64,000 nucleotides of DNA from Lutraria lutraria (taxonomy: Eukaryota; Mollusca; Bivalvia; Venerida; Mactridae). A program made the position numbers and the translations under genes. The notes below the pieces were generated by a model. It was given only the letters and a program-made list of their open reading frames with translations. It was not told the origin of the DNA and did no database searches. The DNA lies in contig OZ026839.1 in assembly GCA_964023205.1 (NCBI GenBank), forward strand, positions 16,522,386 to 16,586,385. The letters are read 5' to 3'. Of this stretch, positions 54,976 to 64,000 are shown piece by piece (position 1 is the stretch's first letter; every line of letters begins with the position of its first letter).

Positions 54976-55810
54976 TACAGTACTACGCATTGGCCCAGCG
55001 TATCCAGACGTGTTAGAATACGCTGGCGGATGTCGCACTCGTCGGAGTTTCGGTTTATGTTAGTTAAAAGCACGCTCACAAACGTTGGTATACGTTGTCG
55101 AGCGTCGAGGCCCTAAAAAATGTGTACATGCAAAAACATTTCAATGAGACAATCGATACTAATTTATTATTCGAACGTTCGCCATACGCTTTCAAACGTT
55201 AAGTACACGTTGGTAACACATATAACGTTTCACAAACGTTCTTACGACGTACCAAAACATGAACGAAAAACCGGCGATGCTAATTAAACTGTATTTCGTG
55301 CATGAGAAAATATGTTAATTACTAAATAACTTGTGTACATAACTAATGCCATGATACCAATTAAGCGCGTACACTATGGTGTTTTTGCAACACCAGCAAA
55401 ATATCGTTTAAACCTATCACAGTATGTTTCGTATTGAACTAGGAGAAGAAGAAGGAAGAGGACACTCTGGACTTGCCCGGTCTTGGATCGGTAGGCGGCG
55501 GGAGTTTGAAATATAATGAACACTGCTCTAATTCGCTAGTAATTAATACGTTTGGAGAAGGTTACACGTACACGCGACAAAATTATGAGGAATTCTGTAT
55601 TCGCTGGATATAAGTTATGAAAACGTTTCTCGGTCGTTACTCAAAGGTTATGTAATCGTTAAACGCGTTCGAAAAAAGCTATGTGTGCGTCTGAAATGTG
55701 GCTTCTCTTTGGTGTTTCCGACTTTTATCAGCGTTCGCCACCGTATTAGACAATATCGAATTCGTTCCGCACTCGTTGGTCTAATTCGCTGTAGTGTGAC
55801 AGACCCTTAA
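54976..55810. other. CpG- and ACGTT-rich block
   Basis: Base use changes sharply: many CpG and AACGTT/CGTTCG motifs (GCGTCGAGG, CAAACGTTCTTACGACG, AAACGCGTTCG) inside otherwise CpG-poor DNA. There is no open frame of note. It could be a young repeat or a regulatory CpG island. The edges coincide with the satellite end and with a return to AT-rich sequence. Confidence 0.5.
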
Positions 55811-56302
55811 TACCCCGCATTACTGTGTTTTAAAGTATCTGGCTTGGTTAAAATCGCTAACATAACGTAAAATGATATTTTCCGTTACTTAAACAGATTA
55901 AATATCATATTTTAATACCAAGCAATAAAAAATTCTAACCGAACGCTCAAAAATGGTGTTTTATTGCGATTAATACTGTACCCCTTTATCGACTTTTCCT
56001 TATCAGCGTTTAACATCTCTAAATATGCATTGTATTGGTACGATATGATACAATAATTTGTTATTAAATCTCTTACTAGACATCAAACCTGGGCGTGGAT
56101 TCAATTATTGAACCCTAAACATAAGTGATTTAGATTGGATATCAAACTTGAATGTGGTGCGTCAAGTTCGTTGATTTCATGAGACGATAATGATCCGACA
56201 CTTTAATGATTAATTGCTCATTTTCGAATTAACATTGTCGTCTTACTTGTATTTGATGACGGATTTCAAAGCCGTTTCGGTATTTTGTAGCGGAAATGTT
56301 AA

Positions 56303-56688
56303 AGTCCCATAAGCTTTTAAATCGGTCGAAATACTAGTAGTTTCTGTTTGTCCTATAACAGAGGAATCCGGTGTGCTTTTCTCCCAAGCGTACTTTGTAG
56401 CAAAAAAAATTGATTCCGAAACCAACATCGTATTCTTTTTTCAATATCATTGAAAAAAATATTATTCATAGAACAGCTGTGTTTTCCCGCAGTCATGTTA
56501 TGCACACGTCATAAAGTGACGTCACGTGCTCTATATGTTTCCAGTTTACAAAATCAAAATTCACAGCGAAGGTGTAATTAAGTGTTTTAAAAAGAAAAAG
56601 GTCTCGTTTCGTCGGTAATTATTATCTTGGGATGATATCAGCCATTGCTTGATTTTGCATATTTTTATAGCAAAATGCTAATGGGACT
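56303..56688. mobile_element. TTAA-flanked MITE, family A copy 2
   Basis: The ends AGTCCCATAAGC and GCTAATGGGACT are flanked by TTAA (56299-56302, 56689-56692). Like the copy at 44821-45143 it has an internal AATATCATTGAAAAAA segment (56441). It is 386 bases and non-coding. Confidence 0.75.
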
Positions 56689-56692
56689 TTAA

Positions 56693-58480
56693 TCTAGGGA
56701 ACCGAGCCTCAGAATTTTAATTGTTACTTGTTTTCATTTTATTACGTAATAAACAGCGGGGTTCTGGGAAGTCAAGTATCTAACGAACGGAAGACGTTAT
56801 AAAAACTGAGGCACGGCTCCCTGCTTTATACATTTATAGTCATTTTAAGGCTACTTGTTGTAATATATTCCTATATACAGAGTAGTTATCGTTGTTCAAA
56901 AATGTGTAAATTACGTGCGATATTGGTTTATAGTAGACCAATCAAATGTAATATTTGTTTCAAATTACTTGCAATGCACTTTATATAGTAGTTTTATTTA
57001 AGCGTATAATTACTGGTTGGCGAGCAGTAACCGTGATTTGTTTACTATGCGGCGTAAAAGCTCCTCCGATTGAAAGGTAGAGTTTTCAACTTTACACATA
57101 ACTAAGCAATTATAACCGTTCTATTCGCAAAATACACAGAAAACTCGAAAATATACGTTCTTTTTAAATTATTCTCCTTTTTATGTGAATAATTTCCAAA
57201 ACAAACATTCTGCACGCAGGGTTTTACGCACATGTCTTTGCGCATGCGCAGAAATCACTAGTTGAATATGTATTTACAGATTGGACTTTCCGATTTACTA
57301 TTTATATAAAGCAATCATTGTTACACATTCAAATGCTGTAAAATAAGTGCTAAATAAATTACAGCTCCCCACAATTTAAAGTAAAATGCTTGTGATTACT
57401 CATATACTATATGTTTTTTGCCCTTTCTTTGGGTGTGGCTCATCGTTATGGAAATAATATTTTAAAGACGAAAGTAAGTAGGTTTTAAAAGATGAACATA
57501 TCCTTTCGCTTGAACCATTACCCCTCCATTATTATGCACTTGCATTGTTTCAGAAGACTTCTAAAGATAAAATAATGAACGCATTTTGAGTTGAAACGCA
57601 AAATCAAGGATACTACTTGTTTTGCCTGATCAATTATAGTTCTGGCTTCCAAAACTTTAAAAGCCGCTTTTTTAATATGTTTTTGCTTTTTATGCGGCAT
57701 TAAAGTTTTGGATCAGACCCGTTACGAAACCTTACCAGAATAACAAACACTATTATTGTAGCCTCGTTTAAATACGCAAATACCTTTTTTTCAAATAAAT
57801 CTTGGCCATAAATCGATAAAGCAATTATTAAACTATCGCTTTATACCCTATACAAAGTTAAAATATCAATACAGCCAACAAATTTGCTTCTTTCAATGTG
57901 AAATAGCATTTGCATCAACTTTCATCCGCCATGAAACTTAACAGCATCGTGAGATCTCGTATGACGTCACATGCGCGAACCGCTTAGAAAACATGACATG
58001 TGTATACATTATGGTTGGGGATTTTTTTCGTATTTGTTTGTTTATTTCCTTTTTTTTTAGTAAATACATTGAGCAAAGAGTAATTATTGTTTATAAGTAG
58101 TAATGAGTTATTTATTGGTCCTCAAGAAGTCTTTTTTAAACAAATAAGATATTTGTAAACAGTTGCTGTCGCTGACAAATGCTGCGGGGTTAAAAGCACA
58201 TGGCATTGCTTTCTTACCGGTTCGTGCGGGCGACTCTCGTGGTCACGTGACTAAACATTATGGCAAGATGGCGGCGTAGTGATGAAATTATAGACCTACC
58301 TGAATTTCCTAGGTTGTTTTATGTGTAAAACTAGGTTTATCTCTTCGATACTTTCCATATAAAAAGATTATATATTTTTCTGTCGGGATATACTTCAATT
58401 TACCCCATTGCATGCAGGATAAACCAATACGAGCGTGTCAGATTCCTGACACGATTATTGGTAAGCTTTCCTAACGGCAT
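56693..58480. other. Intergenic, no gene recognised
   Basis: It contains a TGCGCATGCGCA palindrome near 57239, and GCAAGATGGCGGCG near 58263 (a YY1-like site). No coding region supported. Confidence 0.5.
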
Positions 58481-58481
58481 T

Positions 58482-58531
58482 GTCTTCAGCGTACCCGTCC
58501 TATAACAGTGTAAACCGGGTACGCTGAAGAC
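58482..58531. repeat. Perfect 15-base hairpin
   Basis: GTCTTCAGCGTACCC (58482-58496) and GGGTACGCTGAAGAC (58517-58531) are separated by 20 bases. The arms are GC-rich in AT-rich surroundings, so they form a stable hairpin. Function unknown. Confidence 0.85.
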
Positions 58532-58869
58532 CTTAAGCTAGATCAATTAGTGCTAATTCATTTCCCCTTTGGAACCTCTCATATGGACAAACTGTATGAC
58601 GTCATTACGAAATTACGTTACATCATCGTACACAGAAGGAGCTTAACTTTATAATGTAGCATGCTATTTTCAAATGATTTCACACACGATTAGAAGTTCA
58701 GCCGAAATATTGAAAAAATCACGGTTACTACTCGCCAACCTGTATAGTATAAATTGATGAAACTTGATTTGGCCTGACATCCAAGCCAGATACATTAAGC
58801 TTTTTTGTCAAAGCTTTGTGTCAAACGCTACAATGTTTACTAAATTTCATTATGTTCTTTACTTTTATT

Positions 58870-59455
58870 TCTATTTTGTATAACTAGGTCAAATCTTTTA
58901 ATTCCTCTGGGGATGTTCCTTGCATAAATCTCTAGTGAAGTTGTTAAAAAGATAAATTTCATAGGAAAATATTCTTGTCCAAAACCACAATATCTAGAGC
59001 TTAGATATTTGGTGTGCAGCATTGTATAGTTGACCTTTGTTCAAGTTCTGGTTCATAGGTCAAACTTGGCTACGCCTCGGGGTAACTTGTTTTACATAGG
59101 CTTATAAATGAAAATTTCAAAAATCTTCGTGTGAGGAACTACAATACCCAAAGCTTAGATATTTAGTGTTTGTCATAGTCTATATATAGTGAACCTTTTA
59201 CCAAATCTGTTCAAAATATGGCCCCGTGGTCAAAATATTGGCTCCGCCCCTGGGGTAACTTGATTTTACATAAATGAAAATTTTGAAAATATTCGTGTCG
59301 GAAACCCCAAGCCCTTGTGCAATGGTATTGGGTGTGAAACATTGTCTAGTAGACCTCTGCCGAGTTTGTTCAAAACGGGCATCGGGGTCAAAATTTATTC
59401 TGCCCCCGGTGTCACTTGATTTAGCAATTAGTCTTTTAACGATTAAAGGTCCATC
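58870..59455. repeat. Dispersed repeat, three units of about 180 bases
   Basis: Same family as 45460-46000: AGAGCTTAGATATTTGGTGT, then a TTGTTCAAnTTnTGGnnC segment, GGGGTAACTTG, TTTTACATA. Non-coding. Confidence 0.65.
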
Positions 59456-59479
59456 ATAGCCTTCTTGTTTAATTGTCGT

Positions 59480-60880
59480 GTACACAGGTTATGGGTTGCG
59501 TTCTTTATAAGACCCCACAATTAATTTCTTTTGTTCTGAGTCTAATAGATTATCGCCAATTTGATGGAGTAAGGCACAGTGCATGTTTGCCGTTTAACTC
59601 GTGTGTATGAATTTGGTCCGAAGCTCCATCGTTTTTCTTCGTATCACTGGGGTGTCCTTGTAAACGGTTGGCGTACATGTAACATAGAAATCCCCAAGTT
59701 TGTATGTTTTATCCATGCTGAGGACTTCTCCGTTGTTCTTGAAACAAAACCTATTTATGTCTGTGAATTGCTGCCCGTTGAACAGTGACAAAGGTGTACG
59801 CCTTTGATGTGCCGAACATTTTAGACATGTTCATTGTTTTGGGTCATTCACCAACAATCACGTGATTTGCGGTATTCGACTTTGGCTTTTCGGGTTCGAG
59901 AAAACGGATTTCTTTGTTTTTATGTATACCCTGTTCTTAATTTCGTGTTTCACATCTCCGTGCAATTGAAGGCCAGTAAAGCGGCAAATATACTCAATGG
60001 GGGCCATGCTTGTGGACAAATAACTACATCCTGGTGACGCGGCGATTGTATGGGTGCGATGAAGTGGCTGCATTCAGAGTCTGGTGTGTCCTTTGCACTT
60101 CTAGCACGTTCTCTTTATGGGGCTGTGGTCCCTGGGGATTCTTTCCCGTTCCCCCTTTCACTGTTTTTTCTTGACAGTACTTTCCAATTTTCAGAACAAC
60201 CGTTATTAATTTCCCCTGATGTTTCACTAGAAGAGATGTAGGACACGATGGTTTCCTCCAAGCACTACATGTGTCGACTACATGCAGTCATCACAGAACT
60301 ATGACTTTTGGTCGCTCTCTCGTCTCCCCATGTTAGCTGTGTTGTCAACAATGTCATACATTCCGTCTTTTCTGCCTGTGGGGAATTCCTTCATGGTGGT
60401 ATTTGGGGCACGAAATTTCTCTAGTACCTCAGTGAAAGACAGAAACGAATTCCTTAGAGGGTCTGGAGTGAACTCAAGAATGTCATGTTCGTCGTCATCA
60501 CGCTGATTGTTACTAATATCATGTTCAGACTGAATATCATGTTCAGACTGACCAGTAGGTTTGTTTTCTGATTCATTCGTAGTCAGTGCCCTAGGCGCCT
60601 GGCCAAATGTACTTTATATAAGGTACGTTGGTCAATTCTGACAGGATTTGTTCAAATTTTCACGGGCAATTGATGGTGAGACATATTCTTCAGTTGTGGG
60701 TAAATCAGGGGTAAATAAATGTCATTTCTGCAACGTTTTCGCTTGCACGTGATAGTGCGCATGTCGTATGATCTTGAACTGTTTTTTTTTTCTCCTTTAA
60801 TATTTCATTTTCGCTGTCGTGATTGCTTATTGCTGTCGAATTGTCTTCACCATCGTCGCTTAGAACTTCAAAGCGATTTT
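59480..60880 (-). pseudogene. DDE-type DNA transposon protein relic
   Basis: Read from about 60880 down, broken frames give SPSIARENLNKS; EVLEKFRAPNTTMKEFPTGR with YDIVDNTANMGRR; KIGKYCQEKTVKGGTG, PQGPQPHKENVLEVQRTHQT, NRRVT; IEYICRFTGLQLHGDVKHEI; and LSMDKTYKLGDFYVT. This order resembles a family widespread in cnidarians and molluscs: an N-terminal PTGRK...VDN part, a KxGxYCQ / LxPQP block, then a D-x-T-Y-x-L-G-x-F-Y-V catalytic-core start as in MULE-like transposases. Several stops and shifts make it dead. The superfamily is uncertain. Confidence 0.6.
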
Positions 60881-60942
60881 TTTATTCGAAACTGTCATTG
60901 CCCGTGGAAAAATGGTTGTCAGCTTTGCTATATATATATGAT

Positions 60943-61055
60943 GAGTCCTGATGAGTCTAATGAAGAAACCGGTTGGCTATTAAATAATATATAATACCTA
61001 TGGAATAATGATTATTAATTTTGTCATTATTAATTTACTTGACTCGGATATTTTT
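60943..61055 (+). ncRNA. Hammerhead-ribozyme-like repeat, better-preserved copy
   Basis: The core CTGATGA (60948-60954) and GAAA (60965-60968) is intact. Stem III is the minimal ACC/GGT (60968-60973), with cleavage expected after T60974. Stem I is GAGTC (60943-60947) against GGCT (60975-60978), four pairs, beyond which TATATATAT faces AATATATA. Stem II (GTC-TAAT-GAA) is weak, two pairs. Short stem III hammerheads are known from retrozymes and Penelope-like elements, including in bivalves. The downstream 75 bases match the copy at 36403-36515. Confidence 0.55.
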
Positions 61056-61070
61056 AACATTTTATGTTTT

Positions 61071-61114
61071 AGAGAGAGAGAGAGAGAGAGAGAGTGTGTG
61101 TGTGTGTGTGTGTG
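61071..61114 (+). repeat. (AG)n(TG)n microsatellite
   Basis: About 12 AG followed by about 10 TG dinucleotides. Confidence 0.95.
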
Positions 61115-61399
61115 TCGAACACCTGATGCACAGATCCGACTTGGTATTGCTCACCAACGGTTTGGCAAATTTGTAATTTTCATGAATTAACTTTCTATTT
61201 ATTCTTGAAATTTAAAAATAAATGCTTTGTACCGTTAATATATGTTGTTTTTTAATTTTCTACATTGTAATTATCCATCCACTTGACAAAATCGGTCAAT
61301 ATACGTCAACAGTACACGTATTCAAAAATCTCCACGAGATTTGCTTTTTAAATAAGAATTTGATTGGAAACTGGAGAATGGTCTATGGACTTACTACGA

Positions 61400-61975
61400 C
61401 AGTAACAATGTTAAATTTGGTACCAAGGAATTCGGAAATTGTTGGCTGGAACATGGGCTACATGAAAAACTCGAAACATACAACTTTCGACGAAAAATAC
61501 GACTTACCTTCGAACTCGTGGCGCCACCATTTTTCCTGACCCTGTGGTACCAATCATTATCAAAACAGTATATCCTGTGATTATAGGCCGTGATTTTGTT
61601 TAAATTAACATCAAATATGATATCTAACATTTTGTATTGTATTTCACCCCAAGAAAGTTTCCAGCGAGTTTTCATCGACCTTATACTATATTTAAGTGAA
61701 CCAATCCAAATAACTTTAATAACTTTGATCAAAGTTTACTTTCAATCCAGATATCAATGAGAAATAGTCCAGCATTTCAAGGCCATTATTTAATGATGTT
61801 TCACTTCCATCAAGTAACAAAGATGTATCATCAGTAAATTGGGATATTTTGTATTCCTCATCTTCTATAGTTATTCCTTTGGTATCATTAGAATTTCTGA
61901 TCTTACTGGCCAGAATCTCTGCACCAGTCTGTACAACGTCTAGCTGATTGAAATTGTTTACTGGGTTTTATATTG
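61400..61975 (-). mobile_element. L1-like LINE reverse-transcriptase relic
   Basis: The minus strand from about 61960 reads LDVVQTGAEILASKIRNS, GITIEDEEYKISQFTDDTSL, LNNGLEMLDYFSLISGLKVN. The FTDD motif (about 61823-61840) is the catalytic FxDD of reverse transcriptase (usually YADD or FADD) and AEILAxxIR is the strand before it. After a frame change it continues KVIWIGSLKYSIRS and LSWGEIQYKMLDIIFDVNLN. No intact endonuclease or 5' part. Confidence 0.85.
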
Positions 61976-62411
61976 CTTTTTATTTAAAACATGGATAAAC
62001 AAATAAACGAGCATTCGTTTTTTTTCGTATTTGAAATTATACAAATATATTTGCTTGTTTTAAGTTAGTACTAGTACGTAGTTAGTATGCATATAAAAAT
62101 CTAATTCCAATTCAATATTTGAATATAAGGCAAATAATTATGATCATCAAATATAATTACATGAATCTTTAATTTGTATACATTGTTAAAACCATGTGTT
62201 ATTTATTCAAACAAAATTTTCAATTAACATTTTCTTATTTGATCAATAAATTATACAGTATAACATCATGTATAACCATATTCCTTCCATTGTGTTTAAG
62301 ACGCTTAAAATTTTCCTATTTGATCAATTATATTGAGCTTGAACCCCGTTGGAAATAAGTATTGTATAATTATACAAAACTTTTACGGTTTATCTTGTGC
62401 AGTCTCAGTTT

Positions 62412-62892
62412 TATTATCTGTTGTTAACATCTGTGATACTATCTGTTGTTAACATCTGTGATATTATATGTTGTTAACATCTGTGATATTATATGTTGTT
62501 AACATCTGTGATATCATCTGTTGTTAACATCTGTGATACTATCTGTTGTTAACATCTGTGATATTATATGTTGTTAACATCTGTGATACTATATGTTGTT
62601 AACATCTGTGATATCATCTGTTATTAACATCTGTGATATCATCTGTTGTTAACATCTGTGATATTATATGTTGTTAACATCTGTGATATCATCTGTTGTT
62701 AACATCTGTGATATCATCTGTTGTTAATATCTGTGATATTATCTGTTGTTAACATCTGTGATATTATCTGTTGTTAACATCTGTGATAACATCTGTTGTT
62801 AACATCTGTGATATTATATGTTGTTAACATCTGTGATACTATCTGTTGTTAACATCTGTGATACTATCTGTTGTTAACATCTGTGATATTAT
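62412..62892 (+). repeat. 25-base minisatellite
   Basis: About 19 units of TGTTGTTAACATCTGTGATA plus TTATC or variants. It lies about 100 bases upstream of the LINE tail. Confidence 0.95.
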
Positions 62893-62990
62893 TAAAGTCC
62901 AAGCAATATAAATGCGGTAATGAATTTCTGTAATATTTGAATAATGCTTTAACTGATTAATTAATAAAATTTGTATTACACAGTATATTA

Positions 62991-63783
62991 AGAACGAGCA
63001 TTAAGATTTGTATATGATGATGATCACTCTTCCTACAATGAACTTCTGTCAAGGACTAAGCTTCCAGCCCTTTTTATTAGACGTATGAGAACAATGGCTC
63101 TGGAAACATTCACAATTATCAACAATTAGGCCCCTCCAGTCTTATCAAATCTTATTCAAAGACAAAATAATATAACACATAACTTCCGCTATTCTAATAT
63201 GTCACTGATTCAACATGTGAGATCTACTAAATCTGGTAAAAACTCCTTCAGGTATGCAGCCCCTTTACTATGGAACTCTCTCTCGGAAGACTTTCGAAAA
63301 AAGTAACAGCTTCAATCAGTTCAAGGGGTTAATTTTAAATTGGAATGGGCAAACTTGCAAATGTAATGCTTGTAAAAAATGAGTACATGGGTTGAATAAC
63401 ACGAATTAATATTGTTAATATTTTGTATATTTAACTGCATGCTATATGTATTTGTATGATGTATTTTTTTACTGTGCCTTCTTTTTGTTGTCAATAATGG
63501 TATATTATACCTCATGTGCATAATCAAAGAATTGTGCATTTCTTAATTATATATCTCATAAGTTTATTATGATTATTATTTACTTTTTATTTTGATAATA
63601 GATGTTTTTAAATGTGCTTCATTGCTTGTCTGTATATTCTTAAACATGCATTTGTTTTTTACAGCTCTTATATAATTTGTTATTGTTGTTTAATCTAGTT
63701 ATATAGTCGGCTCAAAAGCTCTTAATTATATGGCTTATGTTATATTGTTATTCTCTTACCGACTTTAAATAAATCTTATCTTA
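62991..63783 (+). mobile_element. CR1/L2-like LINE tail relic
   Basis: ERALRFVYDDDHSSYNELLS, RRMRTMALETFTIINN, stop, then HNFRYSNMSLIQHVRSTKSG, KNSFRYAAPLLWNSLSEDFR and, after a +A frameshift at about 63295, SFNQFKGLILNWNGQTCKCN. This is the typical C terminus of this LINE group (KNSFRYxAPxLWNSL...FK..I..WxG..CxCxxC). The rest to about 63783 is 3' UTR ending in AAATAAATCTTATCTTA. A similar AATAAAATCTTATCTTA end recurs at 63894-63910. Confidence 0.88.
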
Positions 63784-64000
63784 TATGATTAACATCATTT
63801 GTGATATTTATTCATTGATGTATATAACACTGTGATTGCTATAAGTGTTGTATAAAGTATATATTTATATATATTATGATGACATATTGCACGAATAAAA
63901 TCTTATCTTAATGACGTGCTTCGCAAAATCTTAATTTCGCCATCGGAAATCGACATTTCGCCATAAGTATCATGTTTGGAATTATACACATATATTACTA
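63784..64000. other. Right edge, nothing recognised
   Basis: AT-rich, with a second ATAAAATCTTATCTTA LINE-type terminus near 63895, possibly a solo 3' end. Confidence 0.4.

Noticed and set aside
60282..60506. Plus-strand 74-codon ORF
   Set aside because: Shadow of the minus-strand transposase relic.

Overview
The window is animal nuclear DNA, most likely from a bivalve mollusc. Evidence: AT-rich sequence, a split gene with GT-AG introns, tRNA-derived SINEs ending in a GGCGTTAAA-type tail plus (CAAA)n, dispersed repeats of the kind common in bivalve genomes, and decayed LINE, Harbinger, mariner and other transposon remains. I cannot name the species.

One gene is well supported: a plus-strand receptor gene with coding sequence from 16515 to 51623. 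I reconstructed 28 coding exons by eye. All have GT/AG borders, every intron phase agrees, and the exons join into one open frame of 3990 bases (1329 residues plus stop). The protein is a type I membrane receptor of the LDL-receptor-related (LRP) kind. Its order is signal peptide, three beta-propeller/EGF-like units, three six-cysteine CCP (sushi) domains, one transmembrane helix, and a short tail with an FxNPxY endocytosis signal (FENPRY) and a YxxL-type motif (YTTL). It has no LDL-receptor class A repeats; CCP domains sit where LRP5/6 carry class A repeats.

Layout. 1-935: minisatellite. 936-12200: no supported host gene; SINEs, inverted repeats, a mariner relic and a LINE tail. 12236-13955: fold-back element whose arms are tandem arrays. 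14534-15720: LINE relic. 16515-51623: the receptor gene. Its introns hold at least seven minisatellites, a complex inverted repeat (19321-20337), a Harbinger relic, SINEs, TTAA-flanked MITEs, a hammerhead-like repeat and a microRNA-like hairpin. 51624-54975: 3' flank, then a 2.1 kb satellite with a 713-base internal duplication. 54976-55810: CpG-rich block. 55811-64000: MITE, dispersed repeats, a minus-strand transposase relic, a second and better hammerhead-like repeat, a minus-strand L1-like LINE relic, a minisatellite and a CR1/L2-like LINE tail.

The strongest items for follow-up are the receptor architecture, the two related hammerhead-like repeats, the fold-back element built from splice-donor-like 19-mers, the Y-X-Y'-X' inverted repeat, and the intronic hairpin at 24747-24820. 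Family names rest on recognised motifs; no database search was made.
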